The notes beneath the pieces were generated by a model. It made no database searches. It saw only the letters and a list, made by a program, of their open reading frames with translations, and was not told where the DNA came from. DNA of 55,769 bases, taken from contig NZ_JACKSJ010000020.1 in NCBI RefSeq assembly GCF_025821665.1, positions 1-55,769 of the forward strand. Reading direction: 5' to 3'. This stretch comes from [Mycobacterium] manitobense (GTDB lineage Bacteria; Actinomycetota; Actinomycetes; Mycobacteriales; Mycobacteriaceae). How positions within the stretch are numbered: position 1 is the first letter of the stretch; the number at the start of each line of letters is the position of its first letter. Shown piece after piece: positions 43,906 to 54,274 of this stretch. A program made the translations under genes and the position numbers.

Positions 43906-45408
43906 GTGTCCGTCGTCGCCGAAGTGCCCACCGTCGCGCACACGACGCTCGGCCGGCTGCGCGGCTCCACCGAGGGTGGCGTCGCGGTGTGGCGCGGGAT
44001 CGAGTACGCCCGCCAGCCGGTCGGCGAGCGCAGGTTCACCGCGCCGCTGCCGCCGCGGCCGTGGACCGGGGTGCGCGATGCGGTGGAGCACGGACCGCTG
44101 CCGCCGCAGGGCCGGTCATTCGTCGGCGGCGGCCGCGACGACCCGAAGATCCGCGACGAGGCGTGCCTGACCCTGACGGTGTGGTCCCCGGCTTCGCTCC
44201 CCGGGGCCGCGCTGCCGGTGATGGTCTGGATCCCGGGCGGCGCGTTCGTCTACGGCGCCGGCCAGCTTCAGCTCTACAACGGGTCGCGGCTGGCCGCCAA
44301 CGGCAACGTCGTCGTGGTGAACGTGACCTACCGACTGGGCGTCTTCGGCGGCTTCGAGCTGGGCGACCTGGGCCACGGCCTCGACGACAATCTGTGCCTG
44401 CGCGACCAGATCGCAGCACTGCGCTGGGTCCGTGACAACATCGCCGCGTTCGGAGGCGACCCGGACCACGTGACGGTGTTCGGCGAATCCGCGGGTGCGA
44501 CGTCGGTGCTCGCCCTGCTGGCCAGCCCGGCCGCCCGCGGGTTGTTCAGCCGTGCGATCGCGCAGAGCCCGGCACTGCCGCTCATCGCCGACCGGGAGAT
44601 CAGGGCGCGCCGGTCCGAGCGGTTCCTGCAGCTGGTCGGCACCGGCCCGGCTTCGCTGAAGACCCTGCCGCAGCGGCAGTTACGCCGCGCGGCCGGTCAG
44701 CTGCAGCTGGAGAGCGCGGCCGAGAGCCCCACGCTCGCCTACGGGCTCACCCACGGTGTCGACCTGCTGCCGCAGCACCCGATCGACGCGGCCCGGGCCG
44801 GCGCCGTCGCCCCGGTGCCCTTGATCATCGGCACGAACAGCCACGAGGCGTCGATGTTCGCCTGGGGCAAACCGCCGATGCTGCCCACGACGACGGCCGG
44901 CGTCGAGGCCTACCTGCGCCGGCAGCCGGCCGAGGTGCGCGACCGGCTGCTGGCCGCATACCCGGAGTTCCCCCGCCGCCGCGCATTGATCGCGTTCGGC
45001 TCCGACGTCATGTTCGGTGCGCCGACGTGGGCGTTCGCCGACGCCTACAGCGCGCATGCGCCCACCTACGTCTACCGCTTCGACCACACCACCTGGACGC
45101 TGCGGGCACTGGGCCTCGGCGCCACGCACGGCAGCGAGATCGTGCACATCCAGCACAGCTACGCCTCCTACCTGGGCCGCAAGATCCATCCGCTGGGCAG
45201 GCGGGTGCAGCCGGCGGTGGGACGGCGGATGCAGAGCACCTGGCTGGACTTCGCCACCCGCGGCTGGGCGCCGGGGCAGGTGTGGCGCGAGGACTGGCCG
45301 CGCTACGACGCCGAGCAGCGCCGCACGCGGGTGATCCGGTCCGCCCGCGACGTGTCGGTCGACGACCCCGACGAGGTCCGCCGCAAGGCCTGGGACGGGA
45401 TGTACTAG
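43906..45408 (+). CDS. Type-B carboxylesterase
   Basis: The 500-residue serine esterase has the type-B signatures. FRG-like YRLGVFGGFEL is present, then the nucleophile motif TVFGESAGATSVLALLASP (Ser near residue 194), and a catalytic His region near GATHGSEIVHIQH. It should hydrolyse carboxylic esters in the cytoplasm or at the membrane; no signal peptide is seen. The GTG start fits a leaderless transcript. Frames further upstream are shadows of the divergent peptidase gene. It converges on the SRPBCC gene with a four-base overlap. Confidence 0.9.
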   Translation: MSVVAEVPTVAHTTLGRLRGSTEGGVAVWRGIEYARQPVGERRFTAPLPPRPWTGVRDAVEHGPLPPQGRSFVGGGRDDPKIRDEACLTLTVWSPASLPGAALPVMVWIPGGAFVYGAGQLQLYNGSRLAANGNVVVVNVTYRLGVFGGFELGDLGHGLDDNLCLRDQIAALRWVRDNIAAFGGDPDHVTVFGESAGATSVLALLASPAARGLFSRAIAQSPALPLIADREIRARRSERFLQLVGTGPASLKTLPQRQLRRAAGQLQLESAAESPTLAYGLTHGVDLLPQHPIDAARAGAVAPVPLIIGTNSHEASMFAWGKPPMLPTTTAGVEAYLRRQPAEVRDRLLAAYPEFPRRRALIAFGSDVMFGAPTWAFADAYSAHAPTYVYRFDHTTWTLRALGLGATHGSEIVHIQHSYASYLGRKIHPLGRRVQPAVGRRMQSTWLDFATRGWAPGQVWREDWPRYDAEQRRTRVIRSARDVSVDDPDEVRRKAWDGMY

Positions 45409-45911
45409 GCGGCGGTCGGATACCGCTCGTCGGTGTAGCGGCGCAGGTTGTGCAGGAAGCGCTGGAACAGCCAACCCATGACGGGCTTGCCGAGCGTCAT
45501 GCCCACCCGCGCCGCGACACCGTTCGGCTTCATGGCCATCACCCAGGTGAGGTGGCTGCCGGTGGGCGTCGGGACAACGCGGTAGTCCTCGGCGAACCCG
45601 GCGATGCTGCGGGTCGAGGCCTCGTTGAACCGGAACGCCATATGACTGAACGGCGTCCAGGCCAGGAACTCCTCGTCGCCGACGATGCCGCCCCGCATCT
45701 CCACCCGACGGGTGGTGCCCACGGCGCGCGGTTCGGGGCTGGTCCACGTCACCTTGGTGATCACCGTCGCCCACTGCGGCCACGACGTCTCGTCGGCGAG
45801 CACCTCGAACACCTGCTCCGGGGTGATCGCGAGGTCGACGGTGCTGACGAAGCGATACGGCGCCGAGTCGACGAACGTGAGGGGGACGCGCTCGCAGGGG
45901 AACATGGGCAT
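45405..45911 (-). CDS. SRPBCC-family protein (polyketide cyclase/START-like)
   Basis: The 168-residue protein has a START/SRPBCC fold: FVSTVDLAITPEQVFEVLADETSWPQWATVI at the N-terminus and a long C-terminal helix with VMGWLFQRFLHNLRRY. Such proteins bind hydrophobic ligands. It matches the Rv2574-type gene beside the 2-dehydropantoate reductase homologue. The start is ATG 45911, or 45905 two codons later. Confidence 0.82.
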   Translation of the reverse strand: MPMFPCERVPLTFVDSAPYRFVSTVDLAITPEQVFEVLADETSWPQWATVITKVTWTSPEPRAVGTTRRVEMRGGIVGDEEFLAWTPFSHMAFRFNEASTRSIAGFAEDYRVVPTPTGSHLTWVMAMKPNGVAARVGMTLGKPVMGWLFQRFLHNLRRYTDERYPTAA

Positions 45912-45930
45912 ACACCCTAGGGCACGGTGT

Positions 45931-46818
45931 CTAGCCGGGACCGTCGCTGGCCGCTGCGAGCAGGGGCACCAGCACGTCGCTGACCGGCGTCGCCACTCCG
46001 TAGCCGGCCGCCTTGCGGGCGATCACGCCGTTGCGGATATCCCACTCCAGCGGCCGGTGTGCCTCACGGTCGGTCAGCATCGAGGTGGTGATGTCGGGCG
46101 GCGACTGCCGCAGCATCCCGAGGATCTCGTCGGCCACGCCGTCGCCGAGGGTGGCGCCGTCCGCACGTGCCACCGCGAGGCACTCGGCGAGGTAGCGCCG
46201 CGCCAGCGCGTCGACATCGTCGCGGCGGAACATCCCGGTCCGCCGGCCCGTGAGCACCATCAACCCGATGACGGCGTTCATCAGCAGCTTGTGCCAGGCG
46301 GCGGAGATGAAGTCCGGTTCGAGCTCCACGGTCATCCCGGTGGGCCGCAGCAGGTCGGCGAGTGTCCCGGCCGCCGGGGTGTCGGGCAGCACGAGCCGCG
46401 CGTCGGTGCGCAGCCGGACCCAGCCCTTCGCCTGCACCTCCGCCGAGATCCACACCGCGGCGGGCACCACCGTCGCCGCCGGGCAGTACCTGCCCACCCG
46501 CTCGGTCTGCTCGACCCCGTTCTGCAGCGCGCAGACCACGGTGTTCTCGTCGGCCAGCCGGGCCAGCCACTGGCCGGCCTGTTCGTTCTGGGTGTCCTTG
46601 ACGGCCAGCAGCACGACGTCGACCGCCGCCTCGACGGCGGTGGGATCGGTGTGCACCGGCCCGGGCACGACGATCGGGTCCCGGTCGTCGCGGCGCACCT
46701 CGACGCCGTCACGGGCGCTGCGGCCGCACAGCAGCACCGGCTGGCCGGCGGCGTGCAGGTAGGCGGCGACGGTGGCGCCGATGGCCCCGGGACCGATGAC
46801 CGCGACGCGTGTGCCCAT
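45931..46818 (-). CDS. 2-dehydropantoate 2-reductase family protein
   Basis: The 295-residue protein has a Rossmann N-terminus [21 protein letters not shown], then [10 protein letters not shown] and ALQNGVEQ, and a helical C-terminal domain with [15 protein letters not shown]. These are the KPR/PanE family features, with Lys, Asn and Glu catalytic positions plausible. It may make pantoate for CoA synthesis or reduce another 2-oxo acid. The upstream TTG at 46827 would add MAR; ATG 46818 is the more usual choice. Confidence 0.85.
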   Translation of the reverse strand: MGTRVAVIGPGAIGATVAAYLHAAGQPVLLCGRSARDGVEVRRDDRDPIVVPGPVHTDPTAVEAAVDVVLLAVKDTQNEQAGQWLARLADENTVVCALQNGVEQTERVGRYCPAATVVPAAVWISAEVQAKGWVRLRTDARLVLPDTPAAGTLADLLRPTGMTVELEPDFISAAWHKLLMNAVIGLMVLTGRRTGMFRRDDVDALARRYLAECLAVARADGATLGDGVADEILGMLRQSPPDITTSMLTDREAHRPLEWDIRNGVIARKAAGYGVATPVSDVLVPLLAAASDGPG

Positions 46819-46894
46819 ACGCGCCAAGCTACCGACGCGGGTGCCACCACTACACTGTGGCGGTCGTCTTGTCAGGCAACCCCCAGGAGATTTC

Positions 46895-48670
46895 GTGCTG
46901 CGCAGTCATGCCGCCGGTTCGTTGCGGCCCGCCGACACCGGTGAGACGGTGACGCTGGCCGGCTGGGTGGCGCGCCGGCGCGACCACGGCGGCGTCATCT
47001 TCATCGATCTGCGCGACGCGTCGGGGGTGACCCAGGTGGTCTTCCGCGAGGCGGGGGTGCTCGAGGCAGCCCACCGGCTACGGGCCGAGTTCTGCGTCGC
47101 CGTCGAGGGCGTGGTGGAGACCCGGCCCGAGGGCAACGCGAACGCCGAGATCGCGACCGGTGAGATCGAGGTGAACGCCACCTCGCTCACCGTGCTGAGC
47201 GAGAGCGCACCGCTGCCGTTCCAGCTCGACGAGGTCGCCGGGGAGGAGGCCCGGCTGCGGTACCGCTACCTCGACCTGCGCCGTGAGGGGCCGGGCCAGG
47301 CGATCCGGTTGCGGTCGCGGGTCAACGCCGCCGCCCGCGCGGTGCTCGCCGAGCACGACTTCGTCGAGATCGAGACGCCGACGATGACGCGGTCGACGCC
47401 GGAGGGGGCGCGCGACTTCCTGGTGCCTGCCCGGCTGCAGCCCGGCTCGTTCTACGCGCTGCCGCAGAGCCCGCAGCTGTTCAAGCAGCTGCTGATGGTG
47501 GCGGGCATGGAGCGCTACTACCAGATCGCCCGCTGTTACCGCGACGAGGACTTCCGGGCCGACCGGCAGCCGGAGTTCACCCAGCTCGACATGGAGATGA
47601 GCTTCGTCGACGCCGAGGACGTCATCGCGATCTCCGAGCAGGTGCTGCGCGCGCTGTGGGCGTTGATCGGCTACGACCTGCCGCTGCCGCTGCCGCGGAT
47701 CACCTACGACGACGCGATGCGCCGCTTCGGCTCCGACAAGCCCGACCTGCGCTTCGACCTGGAACTCGTCGAGTGCACCGAGTACTTCGCCGAGACGCCG
47801 TTCCGCGTCTTCCAGTCGCCCTACGTCGGTGCGGTGGTGATGCCGGGCGGCGCCTCGCAGCCACGGCGGACGCTCGACGGCTGGCAGGAGTGGGCCAAGC
47901 AGCGCGGCGCCAAGGGGCTGGCCTACGTGCTGGTCGGCGAGGACGGCACGCTCGGCGGCCCGGTTGCCAAGAACCTCACCGACGCCGAGCGCGACGGCCT
48001 GGCCGCCCACGTCGGCGCCGCACCAGGTGACTGCGTGTTCTTCGCCGCCGGTACCGCCCGCTCGGCGCGCGCACTGCTCGGCGCCGCGCGCATCGAGATC
48101 GCCAAGCGGCTCGACATGATCGATCCGACCGCCTGGGCCTTCACCTGGGTGGTGGACTGGCCGCTGTTCGAGATGGCCGAAGAGGCAACGGCCGCGGGCG
48201 ATGTCGCGGTCGGGTCCGGGGCGTGGACGGCCGTGCACCATGCGTTCACGGCGCCCAAGCCCGAGTCGGAGGCGATCTTCGACACCGATCCGGGCGCCGC
48301 CCTGGCCAACGCCTACGACATCGTCTGCAACGGCAACGAGATCGGCGGCGGGTCGATCCGTATCCACCGCCGCGACATCCAGGAGCGGGTGTTCGCGATG
48401 ATGGGCATCGACCACGACGAGGCGCAGGAGAAGTTCGGCTTCCTGTTGGAGGCGTTCACCTTCGGTGCGCCGCCGCACGGCGGGATCGCCTTCGGCTGGG
48501 ACCGCATCACGGCGCTGCTCGCCGGCACGGACTCGATCCGCGAGGTGATCGCGTTCCCGAAGTCCGGCGGCGGCGCCGACCCGCTCACGGGGGCGCCGGC
48601 GCCGATCACCGCGCAGCAGCGCAGGGAGTCGGGAATAGACGCCAAGCCCAAGAAGTCTGATCAACCATGA
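46895..48670 (+). CDS. aspS: Aspartyl-tRNA synthetase (bacterial type, probably non-discriminating)
   Basis: The enzyme charges tRNA-Asp. The 591-residue bacterial-type protein has the N-terminal OB-fold anticodon domain ([23 protein letters not shown]) and class II motif 1 ([22 protein letters not shown]). Motif 2 is [29 protein letters not shown], the GAD insertion domain follows, and motif 3 is [13 protein letters not shown]. The GTG at 46895 is preceded by CAGGAGA, and a TACACT at 46851-46856 is a likely -10. Longer in-frame starts overlap the divergent reductase gene. Mycobacterial AspRS is often non-discriminating; I cannot tell that here by eye. Confidence 0.97.
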   Translation: MLRSHAAGSLRPADTGETVTLAGWVARRRDHGGVIFIDLRDASGVTQVVFREAGVLEAAHRLRAEFCVAVEGVVETRPEGNANAEIATGEIEVNATSLTVLSESAPLPFQLDEVAGEEARLRYRYLDLRREGPGQAIRLRSRVNAAARAVLAEHDFVEIETPTMTRSTPEGARDFLVPARLQPGSFYALPQSPQLFKQLLMVAGMERYYQIARCYRDEDFRADRQPEFTQLDMEMSFVDAEDVIAISEQVLRALWALIGYDLPLPLPRITYDDAMRRFGSDKPDLRFDLELVECTEYFAETPFRVFQSPYVGAVVMPGGASQPRRTLDGWQEWAKQRGAKGLAYVLVGEDGTLGGPVAKNLTDAERDGLAAHVGAAPGDCVFFAAGTARSARALLGAARIEIAKRLDMIDPTAWAFTWVVDWPLFEMAEEATAAGDVAVGSGAWTAVHHAFTAPKPESEAIFDTDPGAALANAYDIVCNGNEIGGGSIRIHRRDIQERVFAMMGIDHDEAQEKFGFLLEAFTFGAPPHGGIAFGWDRITALLAGTDSIREVIAFPKSGGGADPLTGAPAPITAQQRRESGIDAKPKKSDQP

Positions 48671-49119
48671 GCGACATCGACAAGGACAAGCTCGTCGCGG
48701 ACACCGCGGCGCTCGACGACTTCAACAAGGCCATCGTCGAGGAGTTCCGCGCCAACGGCGGCAAGGTCGGCGGCCCCTTCGAGGGCGGCACCCTGCTGTT
48801 GCTGCACACCACCGGCGCCAAGAGTGGCAAGCCCCGGCTGTCGCCGCTGGCCTACCTGACCGTCGACGGCAGGATGCTGATCGTCGGCTCCTACGCCGGC
48901 GCGCCCAAAGACCCGGCGTGGGTGCACAACCTGCGGGCACACCCCCGGGCCCACATCGAGGTGGGCACCGAGAGTTACGACGTCGACGTGCGCGAGTTGC
49001 CCGCCGACGAGCGCGACGCGACGTACCCGAAGATCGTCGAGCTGGCGCCGGTGTTCGCCGAATACCAGGCCAAGACCGATCGGGCCATCCCGCTGTTCGA
49101 GCTGACGCGGCGGGAATAG
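48667..49119 (+). CDS. Deazaflavin (F420)-dependent nitroreductase-family protein, copy 1
   Basis: The 150-residue Ddn-like split-barrel protein has [40 protein letters not shown] and [12 protein letters not shown]. These build the F420/FMN site of the Ddn/FDOR-B group. Ddn relatives reduce quinones and nitro compounds; this member's substrate is unknown. The ATG overlaps the aspS stop (ATGA). A close paralogue follows 29 bases later. Confidence 0.9.
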   Translation: MSDIDKDKLVADTAALDDFNKAIVEEFRANGGKVGGPFEGGTLLLLHTTGAKSGKPRLSPLAYLTVDGRMLIVGSYAGAPKDPAWVHNLRAHPRAHIEVGTESYDVDVRELPADERDATYPKIVELAPVFAEYQAKTDRAIPLFELTRRE

Positions 49120-49148
49120 ATTCCCCCTCGCCGCGGTCGACTTGTGTC

Positions 49149-49610
49149 GTGACTGAATTCGACAACGATTTCGACGCAGACAAGATGGCGTCCGACCGCA
49201 ACGTGCTCGACGACGTCAATCGCAAGGTGGTCGAGGAGTTCCGGGCCAACGGCGGCAAGGTCGGCGGTCCGTTCGCCGGCTCCGACATCGTGCTGATGAC
49301 CAACGTCGGCGCCAAGTCCGGGAAGCCGCGGGTGTCGCCGTTGGTGTACTTCCCCATCGACGACCGGATCCTGATCGCCGGTTCCTTCGGTGGCGCACCG
49401 AAGGCGCCCGCCTGGGTGCACAACCTGCGGGCCAATCCGAGAGTGCATGTCGAAATCGGCACCGAGGCCTTCGACGCCGACGCCCACGAGTTGCCGCTGG
49501 ACGAGCGCAACGCGCTGTACCCCCGCGTCGTCGAACTCGCTCCACAGTTCGGTGAGTACCAGTCGAAGACGGACCGCGTCATCCCGCTCTTCGAGCTCGT
49601 CCGGGCGTGA
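49149..49610 (+). CDS. Deazaflavin (F420)-dependent nitroreductase-family protein, copy 2
   Basis: The 153-residue paralogue of the preceding gene shares [28 protein letters not shown] and [12 protein letters not shown]. Its N-terminus is more acidic (EFDNDFDADKMASD). The start is GTG 49149. Tandem duplication of Ddn-like genes is common in mycobacteria, which use F420 widely. A strong hairpin begins five bases after its stop. Confidence 0.9.
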   Translation: MTEFDNDFDADKMASDRNVLDDVNRKVVEEFRANGGKVGGPFAGSDIVLMTNVGAKSGKPRVSPLVYFPIDDRILIAGSFGGAPKAPAWVHNLRANPRVHVEIGTEAFDADAHELPLDERNALYPRVVELAPQFGEYQSKTDRVIPLFELVRA

Positions 49611-49614
49611 TTCG

Positions 49615-49651
49615 GGCGCGGTTTCGTTCGCTCGGGGAACGAAACCGCGCC
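49615..49651. terminator. Strong bidirectional terminator hairpin
   Basis: A 15-base perfect stem (left arm 49615-49629, right arm 49637-49651) closes a seven-base loop, exactly between the convergent Ddn-like gene and thiolase gene. The right arm is not followed by a T-run, as is usual in mycobacteria, but the symmetric hairpin can stop transcription from both sides. Confidence 0.8.
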
Positions 49652-49658
49652 GAAATCG

Positions 49659-50843
<1,185 letters not shown>

Positions 50844-50859
50844 GAATTGCCTCCTGATG

Positions 50860-50871
50860 CTCAGCGCTGAG
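50860..50871. promoter_or_regulatory. Palindrome CTCAGCGCTGAG in thiolase/HxlR spacer
   Basis: A perfect 12-base palindrome sits 17 bases upstream of the thiolase ATG. It could be an operator or part of the 5' leader. The protein that binds it is unknown. Confidence 0.4.
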
Positions 50872-50891
50872 TATTCTGATGTGGACCCAGA

Positions 50892-50908
50892 TATACCACC
50901 TGGGTATA
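50892..50908. promoter_or_regulatory. Inverted repeat TATACC-N5-GGTATA, likely HxlR operator
   Basis: TATACC (50892-50897) and GGTATA (50903-50908) form a perfect six-base inverted repeat with a five-base spacer. It lies midway between the divergent thiolase and HxlR genes. GTATA-type half sites are typical of HxlR/DUF24 regulators. Confidence 0.55.
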
Positions 50909-50940
50909 GTTAGAACAACTCAGGGATGGGGTTTGATTCC

Positions 50941-51414
50941 ATGGCAGTGCTGCAGGGGCCGCTCGCCGATCGCGACGCCTGGTCTGCGGTGGGCGAGTGC
51001 CCGATCGAAAAGACGATGGCGTTGCTCGGCACCAAGTCGGCGATGCTGATCATGCGCGAGGCCTACTACGGCACAACGCGATTCGACGATTTCTCCCGCC
51101 GGGTCGGCATCACCAAGGCCGCCACCTCGGCACGGTTGTCCGAACTCGTCGACGCCGGCCTGCTCACTCGCCGCCCCTACCAGGTGCCCGGCCAGCGCAG
51201 CCGCGACGAGTACGTGCTGACCGACGCCGGCACCGACTTCATGCCGGTGGTCTGGTCGATGTTCGAGTGGGGCAGGCGGCATCTGCCGCATCGCTCGCGG
51301 GTGCGGTTGGTGCACGACGGCTGCGGCGCCGAGGCGACCGTGGCGGTGCGCTGTGCCGACGGCCACGACGTGCCGGCCGACGAACTCGCGGTCGCGTTGA
51401 CCCGCCGGGACTAG
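50941..51414 (+). CDS. HxlR-family transcriptional regulator
   Basis: The 157-residue regulator has the HxlR winged helix: ECPIEKTMALLGTKSAMLIMREAYYGTTRFDDFSRRVGITKAATSARLSELVDAGLL. The first cysteine (near residue 18) matches the redox-sensing Cys of many HxlR proteins. Two more cysteines lie in the C-terminal part. The start is ATG 50941, with GGGG upstream; ATG 50926 would add five residues. It is divergent from the thiolase. Its TAG overlaps the convergent TetR gene's stop. Confidence 0.9.
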   Translation: MAVLQGPLADRDAWSAVGECPIEKTMALLGTKSAMLIMREAYYGTTRFDDFSRRVGITKAATSARLSELVDAGLLTRRPYQVPGQRSRDEYVLTDAGTDFMPVVWSMFEWGRRHLPHRSRVRLVHDGCGAEATVAVRCADGHDVPADELAVALTRRD

Positions 51415-52022
51415 CGGAGCGCATCGGCGACGGCGCCGACGAGCAGGGCCCGCATCGTCGACTCCGACAGCCCAAGGGCAGCCGGTTCTCCGGCGGCCAT
51501 GCCCTCCACCGCACGCTCGATGAGCATGACGAGTAGCACGTCGGCTTCGGGCGGCCGATCGGCGCCCGGGCTTATTTCGTCGCGAAGCCGGCCGAGGATG
51601 GCGACCTGGCGCCGTTGCAGCCGCAGGTACGTCTCGGCGGCCTCCGTATTCGTCATCTTGTAGCTCGCCATCGCCTGGCGCAGGCCGTGCCACCGCGCGT
51701 GCAGGTCGGCACTCACCGACACGATGCGCTCGGCGCGGTCCTCGGCGGTGCCCTCCGACAGGATGGCGGCGCCGAGGGCATCCCACTCGTCGACGACCCA
51801 CGTCTCGTAAGCGGCCAGTAGGGCCGCGCCCTTGTCCGTGAAGTGCTTGTAGAAGGTGCCGGTCGCGTAACCGGCGACGGTCACGATCCTGCGCACGTCC
51901 GTTCCGGCGTACCCGTAGGTGTTGAAGGCCTCGGCCGCGGCCTGCACCAACCGGAGCCGGGTGTCCGGCGCACGCCCGCGTCGGGGGCGTACCGGACGCG
52001 GCGGCTGCGCGTTAGTGAACAT
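51411..52022 (-). CDS. TetR/AcrR-family transcriptional regulator
   Basis: The 203-residue repressor has a basic, Pro/Arg-rich N-terminus, then the helix-turn-helix AFNTYGYAGTDVRRIVTVAGYATGTFYKHFTDKGAALLAAYE (about residues 32-72) and a helical effector domain. It is divergent from the SDR gene. A palindrome overlaps its start codon, consistent with autorepression and control of the SDR. ATG 52022 is used; longer in-frame starts are shadow. Confidence 0.9.
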   Translation of the reverse strand: MFTNAQPPRPVRPRRGRAPDTRLRLVQAAAEAFNTYGYAGTDVRRIVTVAGYATGTFYKHFTDKGAALLAAYETWVVDEWDALGAAILSEGTAEDRAERIVSVSADLHARWHGLRQAMASYKMTNTEAAETYLRLQRRQVAILGRLRDEISPGADRPPEADVLLVMLIERAVEGMAAGEPAALGLSESTMRALLVGAVADALR

Positions 52023-52032
52023 TGCGTCACTA
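52013..52032. promoter_or_regulatory. Inverted repeat TAGTGA-N8-TCACTA at the TetR/SDR divergent promoter
   Basis: TAGTGA (52013-52018) and TCACTA (52027-52032) form a six-base inverted repeat spanning the TetR start codon. The SDR ATG is 28 bases beyond. Its position and symmetry fit an operator for the adjacent TetR protein. Confidence 0.55.
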
Positions 52033-52059
52033 TAGAGGCCCCACAGCGAGGAGACGCGC

Positions 52060-52899
52060 ATGCAGATCCGACCCGGAGACACGGCGTTGATCACCGGCGC
52101 ATCCCGCGGCCTCGGGCGACTCATCGCTCTCCACCTCGCCTCGCGCGGCATGGACGTGCTGCTCTCGGCTCGCGACCAGGTCGCACTCGACGCCGTCGCG
52201 GCCGAGGTACGGGAGGCGGCGCCGGTCGCGGTGAGCACGGTCGCCGCCGACCTGGCCGACCGGGACGACGTTGCAGGCGTCGTGGAACGAGCCGAGGCCG
52301 TCGGAGGTCCCGTCGACGTCCTGGTGAACAACGCGGGCGTCGAGCAGACGCGTCGGTTCGATCAACGCACGCCTGACGACATCGCCACGATGACCGACGT
52401 CAATCTCCTCGCCCCGATGCTGCTGACCCGCGCAGTGCTGCCCGGCATGCGCGAACGCAGGCGAGGCCACATCGTGAACATCGCCTCGATCGCCGGCCTC
52501 CTGGCGTCGGCATATGAAGAGCCGTACAACGCCACCAAATTCGGTCTGGTCGGATTCACCCGGTCGTTGAGGCTGACCGCGAAGGACCGAGGGTGGGGCG
52601 TCAGTGCGTCGGCCATCTGCCCGGGCTTCATGGAGGGTGAAGGGATGTATGCCGCCATGCGCGACGAATTCGGCGTCGCGGCGCCGCGTTCCATGCGGGC
52701 GCTGCCCGCTGCGCGGGTGGGCGCAGCGGTTACGGCGGCGATCGAGCGAGATATACCGGAGGTCCTGCTGATGACCGGGGCTCCTCGCCTGACGCTCCTC
52801 GCGGCAACGGCGGCACCGCGCCTCTTCGAGCGGTTGACCATGCGGCTCGACCTCGCGGCGCCCTTCCGCAGCGTCGCCGAGCAGCGCACCCACCGCTAG
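52060..52899 (+). CDS. Short-chain dehydrogenase/reductase
   Basis: The 279-residue NAD(P)-dependent oxidoreductase has TGASRGLGRLIA (cofactor loop), VLVNNAGVEQ, NIASIAGLLASAYEEPYNATK (Ser and YxxxK catalytic residues) and CPGFMEGEG. The C-terminal 60 residues include a hydrophobic stretch that may associate with membrane. GAGGAG precedes the ATG. It is probably repressed by the divergent TetR protein. The substrate is unknown; lipid or aldehyde/ketone reduction is plausible. Confidence 0.93.
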   Translation: MQIRPGDTALITGASRGLGRLIALHLASRGMDVLLSARDQVALDAVAAEVREAAPVAVSTVAADLADRDDVAGVVERAEAVGGPVDVLVNNAGVEQTRRFDQRTPDDIATMTDVNLLAPMLLTRAVLPGMRERRRGHIVNIASIAGLLASAYEEPYNATKFGLVGFTRSLRLTAKDRGWGVSASAICPGFMEGEGMYAAMRDEFGVAAPRSMRALPAARVGAAVTAAIERDIPEVLLMTGAPRLTLLAATAAPRLFERLTMRLDLAAPFRSVAEQRTHR

Positions 52900-53273
52900 C
52901 CGTCTGCCAGGAACGCCTTCACCAGTGTTCGCGGCGCCTGCGCCAGCCACGCCTCGGTGACGAGTTCGGTCAGCTCCGGCGTGTCGATCGCAGCCAGGCG
53001 CACCAGCACCGACGGATAGCCGTCGAAGTGCGGCGTGGTGAAGAACACCGCCGGCCGATCGGCGATCAGTGCGAACTTCACGCCCTCGTCGGCGACGCGC
53101 GCCCCGAGGATCTCCCCGTCGGGGGCAGCGTCGCCCAACGCCTCGACGTCGGCCTTGCGCAACGGGCGCTCCCAAACGACGAGTTTCTTGCGCACCCGCC
53201 ACGTGCGCGGGGACGTTTCCGTCGTCTCCGGAAGTCCGCCGGCGATCCGCGCCACCTCCGCCCAATCGGCCAT
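52896..53273 (-). CDS. MmcQ/YjbR-family protein (Rv2570 type)
   Basis: The 125-residue protein has the YjbR fold: RKKLVVWERPLRKADVEALG, VKFALIADRPAVFFTTPHFDGYPSVLVRL and LTEAWLAQAPRTLVKAFLA. The family is compact and often called DNA-binding-like, but no function is established. It converges on the SDR gene with a four-base overlap and is divergent from the DUF389 gene. Confidence 0.88.
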   Translation of the reverse strand: MADWAEVARIAGGLPETTETSPRTWRVRKKLVVWERPLRKADVEALGDAAPDGEILGARVADEGVKFALIADRPAVFFTTPHFDGYPSVLVRLAAIDTPELTELVTEAWLAQAPRTLVKAFLADG

Positions 53274-53301
53274 CTCGTGATTCTGCGCCCCGAGAAATGG
53301 C

Positions 53302-53307
53302 TAGTCT
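53302..53307 (+). promoter_or_regulatory. -10 box for a predicted leaderless DUF389 mRNA
   Basis: TAGTCT ends seven bases before the GTG at 53315. No ribosome site is present. The spacing predicts transcription starting at the start codon, which favours GTG 53315 over the upstream ATG at 53297. Confidence 0.5.
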
Positions 53308-53314
53308 CAGCGCC

Positions 53315-54262
53315 GTGCTGCATTTGCGGGTGATCTCGCCGGCCGAGCGGCGGGACGCTGTCCTGGAGGTGCTGCGCAGCGAGCCCGGCGCGACCCACGT
53401 GGTGATCCATGTCGACGCCGCCGTCGAACCGACGGGGGACGAGATCACCGCCGACATCGCCCGCGAGTGCGCCAACGACGTGGTGGACCGGCTCAAGGAC
53501 CTGTGCGTGCAGCGCGACGGTGCGATCACGCTCGACGTCGTCGACACCGTGGTCTCGACCGCCGCCCATCAGGCCGAGAAGGACGCCGAGGGCGACCCGG
53601 CCGACGCCATCGTCTGGGACGAACTCGCCGAGCGCACCCGCGACGAATCGCGGCTCAACGTCACCTTCCTGGCCTTCCTGTGCCTGGCATGTCTGCTCGT
53701 CGCGGTGGGTGTGGTGACCGACTCCACGGTGACCCTGCTCGGCGGCATGGTGGTCGGCCCCGAGTTCGGACCGCTCGCGGCGCTGGCCGTGGCCGCCGTC
53801 CGGCGCAGGCGCAACATGGCGATCCGGGCGTCGATCGCTCTGGCGGTCGGATTCCCGCTGGCGATGCTCGTCACCGCCGCGGCCGTGCTGGCGGGAGAGG
53901 CGGTCGGCTGGATCCCGCTGGAGACCACCCGCCAGCTGCAGGAGGTCGACTACATCTTCCGGGTGGGACCGCTCTCGCTGGTGGTGGCGCTGCTCGCCGG
54001 GGCGGCCGGGATGCTGTCACTGGTGTCCTCGAAGTCGGCTGCACTGGTCGGGGTGTTCATCTCGGTCACGACCGTGCCCGCGGCGGGCTTCGCGGTGGTC
54101 GCGGCGACGGTCGGGGAGTGGGACGTCGCCGCGAAATCGGCCCTGCAGCTGCTGCTGAACCTGGTCGGCATCGTGGTCGCGGGCATGCTGGTGCTCTGGC
54201 TGCACCAACATCTGCACCGCCGCCGCGCGGCCGCGCGTCATGCGCAGGCCGATCCCGTGTGA
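53315..54262 (+). CDS. DUF389-family membrane protein
   Basis: The 315-residue protein has a cytoplasmic N-terminal domain of about 110 residues (VLHLRVISPAERRDAVLEVL, then a ferredoxin-like beta-alpha pattern). Five to six membrane helices follow. LLGGMVVGPEFGPLAALAVA is the DUF389 signature, and SKSAALVGVFISVTTVPA lies in the third part. Function is unknown; the family is sometimes proposed to be transporters. The start is GTG 53315 on leaderless grounds. It ends 12 bases before the transglutaminase gene. Confidence 0.88.
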   Translation: MLHLRVISPAERRDAVLEVLRSEPGATHVVIHVDAAVEPTGDEITADIARECANDVVDRLKDLCVQRDGAITLDVVDTVVSTAAHQAEKDAEGDPADAIVWDELAERTRDESRLNVTFLAFLCLACLLVAVGVVTDSTVTLLGGMVVGPEFGPLAALAVAAVRRRRNMAIRASIALAVGFPLAMLVTAAAVLAGEAVGWIPLETTRQLQEVDYIFRVGPLSLVVALLAGAAGMLSLVSSKSAALVGVFISVTTVPAAGFAVVAATVGEWDVAAKSALQLLLNLVGIVVAGMLVLWLHQHLHRRRAAARHAQADPV

Positions 54263-54274
54263 TGGGATCATCCG

